A stretch of 64,000 nucleotides of DNA. Source: Tritrichomonas musculus. Its lineage: Eukaryota; Parabasalia; Tritrichomonadida; Tritrichomonadidae. Below the pieces are notes generated by a model that saw only the letters and a list, made by a program, of their open reading frames with translations, was not told the DNA's origin and made no database searches. Below are positions 42,901-53,244 of this stretch, piece after piece (the first letter of the stretch is position 1; the number at the start of each line of letters is the position of its first letter). The translations under genes and the position numbers were made by a program. The stretch is from assembly GCA_039105265.1 (NCBI GenBank), contig JAPFFF010000013.1:3286001-3350000 (forward strand). The letters run 5' to 3'.

Positions 42901-43610
42901 AAGGGAAATGTATTGAACTTAACTTAAGTCGAGGAGTATTCTTGCTGAAATTAGCTGCCAATAAAAGACTCATTAATGCTCACTTTTCTCTTGGATTTTT
43001 ATATCAAGAGGGAAAATTTGTTAAGAAAGATATTGAAGAATCAATCAAATATTATAAGGAAGCTTCTAGTTTCAACAACCAATATGCAAAAAACAATCTT
43101 GGAATTGTTTACAAAGAATTAAATCAAATAAATAGATCGCTTAGTTATTTTAATGAAGTAATTGAACAGAGTAATGATCCTCTTGCAATCTATAATCTTG
43201 CAAATATTTACTTTTATGAACGTTGCGTTAATGATTATTTAAACAAGTCAATAGAGCTGCTAGTTTCACCAGAGCTCAAAAAAAGCACAGCACCATTATT
43301 TTTGTTAGCATTGGCTGTAATTAGCAAAGTCGGATATAACATTGATGATATAAGAAACGAAATTGACAAACAAACATCTTATAATGGTTTATCTAGCGTG
43401 ATTTGCAAATTAATCATCGAGATATCTCTGAATAATGAAGCCAAATTCAAATGTTTATATGAGGCATTTAGAAATATCAATTATATATATAATCATTTAG
43501 CAAAGCCTGTCGTTTCAAGTTATTCAACGAAACAAAAAAATACTTTCTCAAAATCCAATGATATTAATGATCTTTTTTATGAAGGATTTGGAAATGGCTT
43601 GCCATTCTAA
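39945..43610 (+). CDS. TKL-like pseudokinase with ~20 Sel1 repeats
   Basis: A 1221-residue protein. After a 200-residue N-terminal extension comes a kinase-like domain (about 200-430): glycine loop GIGYASKV, FYAMKQ with K231, FRDLKPNN (Phe for His before the Arg-Asp), IDFDR in place of DFG, and SPFVAEE in place of APE. The ATP-anchoring Lys, catalytic Asp (D317) and Asn are kept, but the metal-loop Gly is missing, so activity is doubtful. Residues about 440-1150 are Sel1-type repeats of roughly 36 residues (LGxIYxxGKYVxxDxxKAIxYY), which form protein-binding solenoids. The C-terminus ends DLFYEGFGNGLPF, like its neighbours. The gene starts about 80 bp past the divergent tRNA gene. Confidence 0.88.
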   Translation: MIQAFFDFQNHVKEQNIRIKNEILNDIIRNYSFIHFFEKIDLNSIQNKNIITNIKESRAIVINQDRNFQYFFICFKNTLIIIEQSLLSLLDDVFMQNPNLFVFYLFEKKDIFRNQLIDKYKNLSYHYNEIEKFYSHLAPLNKLDFSLTSVWNIIRSSISTFLVEESYLTPAKNRIQNFTQKQTKNQATTAKQNNLFDNPNEYLILNDLGIGYASKVILFYHLKKEKFYAMKQLLPTEEGTKKLLTREFSNYCKISHPFLPKFYYVNEEKNFLIIEFIKGQTLDKQLNNLKEEERITIIFEILIVIEYLHHNKFIFRDLKPNNVMIDEYKNAVLIDFDRMLDSRNIKSDQEMTFDFQSPFVAEEIKQQIFSNEKADIYSIGMMIYYIINGKIPDKSKSVLPKDLDEMFKKCTNKKFEERPSSFELIIDFYINHHSQIQFKNFFDVSEYYLKTVYDSYTLNAMKKLSVDPNDPDVLTTIGFLYADGRYVSVDYDKALSYLENAANQDHQISQFILNTILTDKNYVIKDANKAIDYLFDLESKTHSILAQFILGNLFYNGEYVSMNMNKVIEFFTNTAKFIPNAAYNLGTIYSDGKYIAKDNEKAIYYYQLAAKRNFPLAQLELNQMLNTNFENSCLASNDNKLIESLTKRSELNDSNAQFMLGKIYIEGKHVPIEIDKGINYLNKSAEQNNSHALYYLGMIYEKGQFVQRDINKAINLYTNSANLNHAEAQFMLGEIYGTGKYGPKNINLSLHYYTLSANNNYVFAQYNLGVIYDLGINVSRNINYAIYYYTLASNQNFMLSSYKLFEIYFMNKDFDRAFEYLKRAADQNHPPAQYNLAVAYYQGFPLQRDIWKAIHYFKLAADQGFLRAQYNLGMIYFKGEHIKQDIEEAIHYLAPTAEKNDQSAQYTLGIIYLNPKYKKYNIERSIHYLTLSANQFFPPALFVLSEIYTKPQYKVMETTKGIYYLKLASNQQFPLALYKLGILYLEGKCIELNLSRGVFLLKLAANKRLINAHFSLGFLYQEGKFVKKDIEESIKYYKEASSFNNQYAKNNLGIVYKELNQINRSLSYFNEVIEQSNDPLAIYNLANIYFYERCVNDYLNKSIELLVSPELKKSTAPLFLLALAVISKVGYNIDDIRNEIDKQTSYNGLSSVICKLIIEISLNNEAKFKCLYEAFRNINYIYNHLAKPVVSSYSTKQKNTFSKSNDINDLFYEGFGNGLPF

Positions 43611-43664
43611 TAATCGATATATTTTTATATAAAAGAAACAGGAATAAGATTATTGATCTTTTAC

Positions 43665-45017
43665 TTAAGAATTACTTTCAATCAATGTTCCATAAAATTC
43701 AATTGAATTGATTATTAAATGGTCATTATCAGTACTATTTTTGTTTGCTGATTTCCCTGTCTGGCGAAGTCGAATATATTGATATTCTTTTGCTGGTTGA
43801 CAACCCTTGATTTCATATGTGTGAACAAGGCCAGTCCCTTTCAAATACGGACTGTCGTCTTGCTTATCAATGACATCCCATGCATCGTTGTCTGTCGAGC
43901 CTTCAATCACCCACGTGGCTGGATGGCGGCAATCATATTGAGTTCTTGTTCTGATTGTGTAGTGTGTCGGGATAATTCGATTCTTTTTAAAGTCGAACAA
44001 GATCCAACTGTTAGGCTTGTTTTCAGAAACGAATGACTTTGCTTTCTCTTCAAAATTGGTAACATTGATTGGAGCATCGTATTCAGAAGTATAATGATGT
44101 GAAGAAGCTGTGACATTTATTTCATTTTGAATTTGCCCGTTTGATTTGCTTCGAAGATATTTGAAAACGCCAGAGAATTCGTGATTTGAATCATACAGGA
44201 AAAGTTTCCCTTTAATTTGTGGCGGTGCTTTGTATCTCCTTTTGCTTTGGCTGCTCTCGTCATTTCCATTTCTCTCTATTCTTTCCTGGAGTCTCATGCA
44301 GAGCCTGGACCAAGTCCTTCCATTGACGTCCTCAAAGCCGATTATGTCTAAGAACTCCTTCATTGTGGCGGACTCAACATTTTCAAAGAAAACAAACTCG
44401 TACAAGACCGAGTACTTGGAATCTTTTGAATACAGTTTGTTCAGTAGTTTCAAAAGTTCATCTTCATTACGTAATTGAAGATTATCATTACTAATAATTC
44501 TAATAAGATTATTAATATCAATTTTATATATCTCGTCTTCTTTGGATTCTAAGACTTCGCTGAAGTGTGTGCTGATAAAGTCGAGTTCTTTTGTAATATT
44601 TTGTCTATAAAAGGTCTCAAATTGTTGATGATGTTCAAATTTACTGAAAACATTGTCTAATGTGATTTCTTCTTTTCCTTGTATTGGATAATCAAGTTCA
44701 ATGTCTTCATTGCCTAGCTTTTCAAGGACTTCAAGGGTAAATTGAAGATTACATGCGGAAATTTTTTGTCCCTCAAAATTGACAAGTTTTATGATTTGTG
44801 AAAAATCACCTTTGTGCTCTGTGTCGATAATATAAAAATTCATCGTTGGATCATTTGCATGAATTTTTGATATTTTTGTTGAAAGAAGATCTGAAACAAG
44901 ACGACTTGTTTTATATTCTTTACCATTAACAATAAATGAAAAATCATTGTCATATGCTTGAATAGGTACACTCAGTATTGCTGAAGACTTAAGCTGTAAG
45001 TTATAAACTTCGCTCAT
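43665..45017 (-). CDS. BTB-like / F5-8 type C (discoidin-like) protein
   Basis: A 450-residue protein with two parts. Residues about 20-120 (DFSFIVNGKEYKTSRLVSD and following) have the fold pattern of a BTB/POZ domain, followed by a helical BACK-like region to about 270. Residues about 290-445 are an F5/8 C galactose-binding-like domain: NSWILFDFKKNRIIPTHYTI, TWVIEGSTDNDAWDVID, YQYIRLRQTG and INSIEFYGTL. This architecture is common in trichomonads and amoebae. With no signal peptide, the protein is likely cytosolic and may bind partners or act as a Cul3-type adaptor; that role is inference. It runs tail-to-tail with the pseudokinase gene, with 54 bp between stops. Confidence 0.82.
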   Translation of the reverse strand: MSEVYNLQLKSSAILSVPIQAYDNDFSFIVNGKEYKTSRLVSDLLSTKISKIHANDPTMNFYIIDTEHKGDFSQIIKLVNFEGQKISACNLQFTLEVLEKLGNEDIELDYPIQGKEEITLDNVFSKFEHHQQFETFYRQNITKELDFISTHFSEVLESKEDEIYKIDINNLIRIISNDNLQLRNEDELLKLLNKLYSKDSKYSVLYEFVFFENVESATMKEFLDIIGFEDVNGRTWSRLCMRLQERIERNGNDESSQSKRRYKAPPQIKGKLFLYDSNHEFSGVFKYLRSKSNGQIQNEINVTASSHHYTSEYDAPINVTNFEEKAKSFVSENKPNSWILFDFKKNRIIPTHYTIRTRTQYDCRHPATWVIEGSTDNDAWDVIDKQDDSPYLKGTGLVHTYEIKGCQPAKEYQYIRLRQTGKSANKNSTDNDHLIINSIEFYGTLIESNS

Positions 45018-45145
45018 ATTTTTAAAAATTTTAACTGACCAATTAACGTTTCAAATAAATATGTAACGATCATTTTGCATTCAATTATATAAACTTTTTG
45101 GAAAATCGTTTAATATTAATTTCATGTTAGATTTCAATAAATGAT

Positions 45146-47099
45146 TTAAACATTTCCAAAACCATCATAAAAAGAATGGTTAAGATTTTTTAGAAGTGGC
45201 TGCCTTTTAGTATTAAATATATTATTTGATAATACTGGTTGCCCTGAGAAATTGTAAAAATAACTTTTTTGACTATATAACTGATAACATTCTTTATATT
45301 GAGCTTCATTATCCAATCCATTTTTCTTTATTAAATTAAATATTTCTTTTGCAAATGAAATATCAACTTTCTCATATCTATTTAACTCATAATTAATGAT
45401 TCTTATTGAAATTTTCGAATACTTTTTGCAAACTGCCAAGCACAATAGAAATTTTGCTTGTTTAAAATTGCTGTGTGATGATTTAATCAATAATTTGATT
45501 GTTTCGTCAATATATGACTTTTCGTCAAAATTATAAAAATACCAATGTGCCAAATTGTAAAATGAAAGATAATCATTTGCACTTTTGAAAACTTTAATGG
45601 CTAAAGAAATATTTTTTTCTGTATCAGCTGCTCCTAAATAAATCATTCCAAGGTTATTTTTGGCAAGATTATTATTCAAATTTGATGCTTCTTCATAATA
45701 TTCAATACTCTTTTGAATATCTTTTGAAATATACTTTCCCAATAAATAAATTGTTGCGAGAACAAATTGTGATCTATTATATTTATATTTTGCAGCCAAT
45801 GTAAAATAGCAAATGGCTTTATTAATATCAAATGGAAATAACTCACCTTTAAAATAAAGCATGCCGAGAATAAATAATGATTTTGGTTCGTTTTGATCAG
45901 AAGCCAGTTGAAAATAATGAATTGCTTGTTTGATGTCTGATTTAGCACATTCATTGAAATAAAGAATTCCTAGATTCAAATGTGCCAAAGCCAGTTTTTG
46001 TTTAGTTGCAAAGAAATAATATGTAGATGCTTTTTTAATATCTTTTAATTGATTGGAATAAATGTAACCTAAAATGAATTGTGCATTTTTATTATTATTA
46101 TTTGCTGATTCATGCAAATAATGCAAAGCTTTATTCATGTCTTGATCAACAAATTCACCTTGATAGTAAATATAACCAAGGATTAATTGCGCCTCTGGAT
46201 GATTGCTATTTCCAGCAAGCAGAAAATAATCGATTGCTTTGTTAATGTCTCTTGGAACATGAACATTTTGATAATAATATAATCCCATGAAATAATTTGC
46301 ATTTGCATTTTTATCTATATTAATATCATTAAGGCATCTAACATTTAAATCTTGATATGGTTCTTTAATTTCATAATGTATGTTACCATATTGTCTTTGT
46401 AATATTTTAAAAATGCCTGCTGATTCAGCATCACCATGATCAGCTGCCATTTTAAAATATGTTGCTGCTTCTCTGATATTTCTTTTTATTCCATTTCCAT
46501 TATAATTCATGCTCGCATAATTATACATTGCATTCACATCTCCTATGCTTGCAGACATTTTATAATATTTTGCCGCTTCTTCTTTGTTTTGTGGGATTCC
46601 TTCTCCATTTTCTAACATATTAGCCAGTGGGAATAATGCATCGCCATTTCCTTTGTCAGCAGCCATTTTAAAATAACGAGCAGCTTCTTTTTTATTTGTT
46701 TCAATGCCATCACCACTTCGAAGTTTAGATGCATATACAAACATTCCACCGATATCACCCATATCAGCTGCCATTTTGAATAATTTGATTCCTTCTTTTT
46801 TGTTTTGTGGAACTCCTTTTCCAATAAACAATATATTTGCGTAATTAAGTAATCCTTTAACATTTTTTTTATCAGCTTCTTGCTTATAATATTTTGCAGT
46901 TTCGCTTTCAAAAAACTTGTTTATATTATCATTGCAAAATAATTTCATGTATACGTTCATTGAATTAGGATCACCTGTTTTAGAATATTCAAGATAATAA
47001 CGATATGCTTCTTCGTAATTTGGAGGTACTCCATCTCCATGCAATAACATTTTAATTAATCTTGGGTAAGCTTTGGTAAATCCTAAACTGGCTGCTTTT
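45146..47099 (-). pseudogene. 3' part of a TKL-Sel1 gene, cut off by element G
   Basis: This stretch is only Sel1 repeats (for example YYKMSASIGDVNAMYNYA) ending with HSFYDGFGNV. A start ATG at 47050 falls inside a repeat, and the reading frame continues upstream through AASLGFTKAYPRLIK to the TTAA at 47100-47103, where element G begins. On the other side of the element the kinase-Sel1 gene stops in mid-repeat at ...EAIKYF. With the element and one TTAA removed, EAIKYFKKAASLGFTKAYP reads straight through. It therefore belongs to the gene starting at 51270 and is now separated from its promoter and kinase domain. It may still be translated from the internal ATG (634 residues). Confidence 0.88.
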
Positions 47100-47103
47100 T
47101 TAA

Positions 47104-49270
47104 GGGCAAAGTTGGCTGACGATCATTTTTTGAGAAACCAAAAAAAAATTGAATATTTTTTTTTCTATACAAATTTGGTGTTTAAAAGATAAACGTTCAT
47201 ATTGCGATATATAAATATTAAATTTTCATATTTATACTATTTTTGAATGTTTATTATTTGAAATAATTAAGTGTGTATACCAATAATTTGAGCATTATCA
47301 ATATATTGATATATTTAATTTTATTCATATTTGTATTTTTCTATGCTTTCAAATAATTGAGTATTTTTTGCTATTCTCTCAAATTTTTTGATTGTTTTTT
47401 AATTTTTTTTAAAAAAAGCTTATTAAGTAAAACTAATCATTTATATGCATATTAATCAAGCAACTATATTTTTTTAAATGATTTTTTTCTGGAAATGCAA
47501 TTTTTCAAATAATTTTCTATCACAATTGATTATAAAAAGTTGATAGATCCAACTTGAATTAGTTTGGAAAATGAAAATTATTGACCATTTTGATAAAAAA
47601 ATTATCAAAGCGTATGAATTAAAATATTCTATTTTTGAAAATTAAAATTTCTCATATTATAGAATGAAAAAGGAGCCTGTCATCTGTGTGAAATGTCTGG
47701 TATTGATTTTAAGAGAAGTCTTATGAATTTTCTTAAGATGGCAGTTTAAGAGAAGTCTTATCTATTCATTATAAAGATATTTTCTGATGATAATCGGTTG
47801 ATTAAGAACTTTTTGTATCAATACGTCCAATTTGTAATTGAAAAAAAACATCATTTTTAGTAAATTAGAAATGTTAAAAAAATTATAAAATTTTGAGTAT
47901 AATTTTAAAAGTGCTCATTGAGAAATATTATAATCTATTTTTTTAGTTTTAGGTTTTATTTATAACTCTATTATTATTTAATAAAGATATTTCAATTTAA
48001 AATTGACTTTTTTTTCAAATTAAATCAACTTTATATAATTTAAAACATCTTTATAAATGACATTAAATAATAAATAAAAGAAAAAAATAGGAATTTATAA
48101 AAACTATAATACTTTAAAAATTGATTTGAGTTAAACTTTTTAAATACCAAAAAAATAAATTAAAAACAGAAAATATAACATTACTCTGAAAAAATAAAAT
48201 TATTTGAATAAATTAAAATTTTTATCACAAAAAGTGAAAATAATTAATATTTTGATTTTTTTCATTTCAAAAAGAGAAAATTCAATAAAAAAGAAGTTTT
48301 TAATGTTTTATTAGATAAACCAGGAGTAAATACCATAAAAATATAAATCATTTAACTTTCCACAATTAATAATCTAATATAATTCAATAAAACTTTTTGA
48401 GAACCATATAACTCAAAAATTATTAAAAATTATTTTGGAAAGACGCAGTCTTTACCATTAATTTTTTATTTTCCCGTGATTTATGATATTATTCAGATAT
48501 TCAACATGCTCAAATTCAATACAAGTTATTTTCCCACAAGAAATGTTTTGAAATCTTCGATGATCTTTTTTTTTTTTCCTGGCATCCGCGTTTATTAATT
48601 CGAAAAAAAATATACTAATATATCGATGACATATTAATGCCATTCTTAGCGAACAAAATCTTTTCTACTTTTATTTTTTAAAAATTTTGAGAGAAGAGCC
48701 AACTCACCTCTCAGAAAAATTTCATGATACTAACTTCAATTCAATTTTCCTCGATAAATAATCATTATATCAAAGTGATTATACAAAATATAGCTTTATA
48801 TTAGTCTCATAAATAATATATTTCAATTGATTTCCCATAAAGCGATCAGACAGAAAGTTGTTTTTTTAAATGCTTGGGAAAAAATAGTCGTGGATGATTA
48901 AAAAGCAAAGATACATCAACAAAAAATTATAAATATTATTATATAACTTATATACTTTCTAGTTATATCATTCTTTTAAATAAAAAATTAACTTATAGAA
49001 GAGCCAACTATACGTATATTGGTATTTTTTTTATTTTATTCTTTGTAATTTTATATGTATAAAAAAAAAATACTGAATAATCTTATTCATTCGCCACAAG
49101 AAAGAAGTCGTAGTTTTTTTTTGATTCATCAGAAATCTTCGATCTTTTTTTTTCGTGTAAGAAAAAATTGAATACTTCCAAAATAATTTCAGTACTCTCA
49201 CAAAAAAAAAAAAGATTTTTATTCATTTTTTTGAATTATTATTGAATTTTTGGCAAAGCCAACTTTGCCC
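47104..49270. mobile_element. 2.2-kb TTAA-flanked element G, splits a Sel1 kinase gene
   Basis: GGGCAAAGTTGGCT at 47104-47117 is the exact reverse complement of 49257-49270, with TTAA on both outer sides (47100-47103 and 49271-49274). TA with AGGGC ends is the alternative reading. The interior is AT-rich with no transposase. Inside, two related stretches (48520-48700 and 49000-49160) share CACAAGAA, AATCTTCGAT and AGAAGAGCCAACT, suggesting an internal duplication or a second element end. A relic of a similar end lies at 52990-53008. Confidence 0.92.
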
Positions 49271-51270
49271 TTAAAATATTTAATTGCTTCTTTTTCATTT
49301 TTTTCAATTATATCTCCCGTTTGTAACATGGTTCCATAATAATACATTGAATCAGGATTCCCTTTATCAGCTGCCATTTTATAATATCGAGCACTTTCTT
49401 TTTTATCTTGTTTAACGCCAATTCCATCAAATACATTGTAAGCATATTGAACCATTGCATAGACATTACCTAGATCTGCAGCTTTTTTCAAATACTTTGT
49501 TGCTTCTTTCTCATCGTTGTTTATTTCTTTATGTTTTGTTAATAAAAGCCCATAGAACGCCATTGCATTAACATTTCCCAAATCAGCAGACATTTTATAA
49601 TATTTGGCAGCTTCTTTATAATTAACATCAACACCTTCCCCTTTGACCAAGATATGTGCATAATTCAACATTGAATTAACATCTCCCAAATCAGCTGATT
49701 TTTTTGCATAAAAAGCTGCTTCTTTCATGCTTGCACAAGGTACACATTTGTTCAACAATAATGCTGAATATTGATACATTGCTAATTTATTTCCCAAATC
49801 GGCTGCCATTTTAAAATATTTTGCAGATTCTTTAATATTGACATCCATGATCATAAATGCATAATCAGTCATTGCGCCTTCATTTCCCAAATCTGCAGAT
49901 TTTTTACAATATCTGAAAGCTTCCTTAGGATTTTTATTTGCTCCTTCACCAACTAATAATCTCATTGCATAATTATGCATCGCTTTATCATCTCCTAAAT
50001 CGGCAGCTTTTTTAAGATAATGCATTGCTTCTTTCTTATTTTGTTTAACATATTTACCTTCAAACAATAATAAAGCATAATTATTAATTGCATCAAGATT
50101 TCCGGATTCTGCAGCCATTTTGAAATAATGAGCTGCTCTCAATCTGTCTGGCTCAATCCATACACCATCAAATAGCATCGAAGCATAAGCAAACATTGCA
50201 TCAGGATAACCTTGATCTGCACAAAGTTTGTACAATTTAATTGCCTCAATTTTATCACATCTAAATCCAATTCCAAAATACAGCATATTAGCATAATAAT
50301 AAGTTAACTGAATGTTTTTTTGTCCTGCTTCTTTGTAGATGTCAAGAACATTGCATTTATTATAATTCTTCAAATCTTCATCAAACAAATCAAGATAACT
50401 TGAAACTTCATCAACTTGAACATTAAAAGCATTTCTAAAATAATCTTTTAACATTTCTTCAACAATTTGACTAAATGATGGCCTTTCTGATGGATCTTTA
50501 GACCAGCATTTCTGTATAAACAATTGAATTTGTTTATCTTTTATCAATGATAAATCAGGACGAACTCCATTTTTAACATCATTAACCAATTTTCTTTTTG
50601 TTCTATATCCAACAAATGATTCTTTTCCAGTGATAACTTCGTACATAACATACGAAAAGGCGTATACATCGACTTTGTATGAATAAGGTTCATATGAAAA
50701 GATTTCAGGTGCCATATATTTTGGTGTTCCTACAGCTCCTTCAATCATCATTTTGTCTGTTAATTCATTATCAGAAGCAATAGATAGTCCAAAATCACAA
50801 ATTTTTGGGTAGAAATTATCATCAAGTAAAATATTCGCTGGCTTGATGTCTCTGTGAACAATTCCAAGCGAATGAAGGTACTTCATACCAAGAGCTGCAC
50901 CTAACAATATTATATATTTTCTTGAATCTGATAATTTCGAATATTTACTAGACTTGTGAAGAAGATGATCAAGTGATCCATTTTTCATATAATCAAGAAT
51001 CATGGTTGGAAACGGTTTTTGTGAAAAATTTTCATAGCTGTAACCAAAAAGCTGTAAAATAGCAGGATTACTAATTTTAGAATATGAAAATATTTCTTTA
51101 AAAAAGTCCCCTTCTCTGCTTTTTGGATTAATACTAGTAAATGTTTCCTTTGCAGCATATTGCTTTGATGTTTCAATTCTTTCAACTAATAAAACTCTGC
51201 CAAAACTACCTTTACCAAGTGTCTTAATTATTTCATATTCATTTAAATTAATAATATTGTTTTCATCCAT
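49219..51270 (-). CDS. TKL protein kinase with Sel1 repeats (5' part, truncated)
   Basis: The frame encodes 683 residues. The kinase domain (about 12-285) is complete: GKGSFGRV, AAKET with K41, HRDIKPAN with D141, CDFGLS (159-161) and YMAPEI, with the YKVDVYAFSYVMYEVITG block typical of the TKL group, so Ser/Thr or dual-specificity kinase activity is expected. Sel1 repeats begin at about 320. The last 17 residues (KGKVGFAKNSIIIQKNE) come from element G, in which the frame ends. The uninterrupted gene would run 51270 to 45146 and encode 1317 residues. As it stands the kinase keeps about nine Sel1 repeats and lacks the C-terminal FYDGF peptide. The start ATG is the first in frame. Confidence 0.9.
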   Translation of the reverse strand: MDENNIINLNEYEIIKTLGKGSFGRVLLVERIETSKQYAAKETFTSINPKSREGDFFKEIFSYSKISNPAILQLFGYSYENFSQKPFPTMILDYMKNGSLDHLLHKSSKYSKLSDSRKYIILLGAALGMKYLHSLGIVHRDIKPANILLDDNFYPKICDFGLSIASDNELTDKMMIEGAVGTPKYMAPEIFSYEPYSYKVDVYAFSYVMYEVITGKESFVGYRTKRKLVNDVKNGVRPDLSLIKDKQIQLFIQKCWSKDPSERPSFSQIVEEMLKDYFRNAFNVQVDEVSSYLDLFDEDLKNYNKCNVLDIYKEAGQKNIQLTYYYANMLYFGIGFRCDKIEAIKLYKLCADQGYPDAMFAYASMLFDGVWIEPDRLRAAHYFKMAAESGNLDAINNYALLLFEGKYVKQNKKEAMHYLKKAADLGDDKAMHNYAMRLLVGEGANKNPKEAFRYCKKSADLGNEGAMTDYAFMIMDVNIKESAKYFKMAADLGNKLAMYQYSALLLNKCVPCASMKEAAFYAKKSADLGDVNSMLNYAHILVKGEGVDVNYKEAAKYYKMSADLGNVNAMAFYGLLLTKHKEINNDEKEATKYLKKAADLGNVYAMVQYAYNVFDGIGVKQDKKESARYYKMAADKGNPDSMYYYGTMLQTGDIIEKNEKEAIKYFKGKVGFAKNSIIIQKNE

Positions 51271-51766
51271 TTTTATGTAAAATACTAATTATTTGGCTGG
51301 CCAAAGAATCGTCAAATCCATATTTTTCATTATATGTTAATTTTTTGGTGTTAGTTTTGCCAATTAATTGATTTTCATACATATATAAAGCACTTTTATT
51401 TTAATATAAATAATATAAAAGCAATTTTTTCAAAATTATTAATTATAGATAAAAAATCATTAACAACACTTTTTTAATAAGAAATATTTATATATATTGC
51501 CATTTTTTGTATTTAATCCTTTTGATGCTGGAATTTGTAAAGATTTTTTAATCAATATATGCATATATTGTGTTATGAAATTTCTAAGCAGCAAACTGTC
51601 TAACATATAAATCTGCATTTATTTATAATGCATATTTAAGAATAAATTAATTTATTTTTTTTTAAAAAATGCAACTAATTTTAAATGCAACATTTTTTAT
51701 AATTTTGTTAAATAAAAAATATTTAATATTCATAAAAAAGAATATCAATCCAATTAAAATCAAGTA
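51271..51766. other. AT-rich divergent gap
   Basis: Between the kinase start and the truncated malic enzyme. No trace of the malic enzyme N-terminus is found here. Poly-A/T runs only. Confidence 0.55.
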
Positions 51767-52777
51767 AACAGATATCTGTTTGAAGACTTTGAGATGGAAA
51801 TTGCATTCAAACTTCTTGACCATTTCCGTTGGAAGTGTTGCCTTTTTAATGATGATATTGAAGGTACCGCATCAGTTGCTGCTGCTACAGTAGCTACAGC
51901 ACCACGTATAAAAGGTGTAAAGCCACTTGATGAAGAGGAATATCTCTTCATTGGTGCAGGATCTGCAGCTACAGGTATTGTTAACCTTATTGCAGATATA
52001 GCAGCTTCACAATCCAAGAAAACACGTGAACAAATCATTAAGAACATGGTCATGTTCGATGCTAAAGGAATGGTTATAGCTGATCGTAAAAATCTCTATG
52101 ATTTCAACAAACCTTTCATGCATAACATTCCAAAGATAAATTCAGTCTATGAAGCTGTTCGTAAACTAGGAATCACTTGCATTATTGGCGTTTCTGGATG
52201 CCCAGGACTTATAACAGAAGAAATTGTTAAGGACATGTGCAAGATAACTGAACGTCCAATTGTCATGGCTCTTTCTAATCCAACAAACAAGGCAGAATGC
52301 TCAGCTAGGCTTTTACGCCAAAGCAAAATGGCGTATGTTTTTTTAAAGTGCTCAGCTGAACAAGCTTATAAATGGTCAAATAATAAATCTTTGTTTGCTT
52401 CTGGATCTCCTTTCCCTGAATATACAACTCCAGATGGAAAAAAACTTGTCCCTTCACAAGCAAACAATTCATGGATCTTTCCAGCAGTTGGTTTCGCACT
52501 TGTTGCTACACGTGCTCGCCACTGCCCAGGTAAAGCTTTTGAATTTGCTGCTACTGCCCTTTCACAACTTGTTAAACCTGAAGACCTTGAACAATCATCA
52601 CTTCTTCCACCTCTTAACAGGATTCGTGATTATTCATTCCCAATCTCTGTTGCTGTTGCTAAATATCTTTATGATAATGATCTTGCAAAAGAACCAATTC
52701 CAAGTGGTCAAACACTTGAGCAATTCCTTAAAGAACGTCAATTCTGCCCACCATCAGAATATGAACACGTTTACTAA
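51767..52777 (+). pseudogene. Malic enzyme, 5'-truncated (C-terminal two-thirds)
   Basis: The sequence is clearly the hydrogenosomal-type malic enzyme (malate to pyruvate, CO2 and reduced NAD(P); known in trichomonads as AP65-like protein). Similarity begins at FEDFEMEIAFKLLDHFRWK, runs through FNDDIEGTASVAA (metal-binding Asp region), the Rossmann dinucleotide site FIGAGSAATGIVNL, and SGCPGLITEE and ALSNPTNKAECS, and ends PPSEYEHVY. About 260 N-terminal residues, including the hydrogenosomal presequence and the malate-binding N-domain, are absent; the break is close to 51767. A frame from ATG 51794 gives 327 residues. No catalysis is expected without the N-domain. Its higher GC and biased codons are those of a highly expressed gene, so it is probably a recent partial copy of a working gene elsewhere. 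Confidence 0.88.
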
Positions 52778-53244
52778 AATAGATTAATATTTAATTTTTT
52801 TTATTTTTCCATATTTATAGACATTTATGCTCAGGCAAATTATATCAGATACAGGCCATAGACTAATACACCAAAAAGAGATCTATAATCTAAGTGAAAT
52901 AAACGTCATTATATTACAACAGATTCATCATTTTTTAAGTAAAAATCAAGAACTGATAGTTTGTTCTTGAACTTTTTCAATGAATAAACTATTCAAAAAT
53001 TAGAAAAGCCAACTATGCCCTTAAACTAATAGAACTATTGTATAATTTTGCATTTTTGAAAATATGACCTTTTTTAAATAACTCTAATATAGGATTAAAA
53101 AAATATGAAAAACTTATTAAAAACCAAATTTTTATACGATTTTTTTAAGTTTTAAAATAGATGACTGTAAAAGTTTTCTGACATGTGAATCAAAGAATCC
53201 ACTTAAAATACTTCAACTTTTTGATTTTTTCCAGCTTTCCTTTT
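52778..53244. other. Intergenic with relic transposon end
   Basis: AGCCAACTATGCCCTTAA at 52991-53008 closely matches the right end of element G (AGCCAACTTTGCCCTTAA). No partner end is found nearby, so it is a solo relic. A small hairpin (CAAGAAC...GTTCTTG) is at about 52947-52970. No gene is seen. Confidence 0.6.

Noticed and set aside
48458-48643. 61-codon minus-strand frame inside element G as a transposase remnant
   Set aside because: No DDE or helix-turn-helix feature; composition fits random AT-rich sequence.
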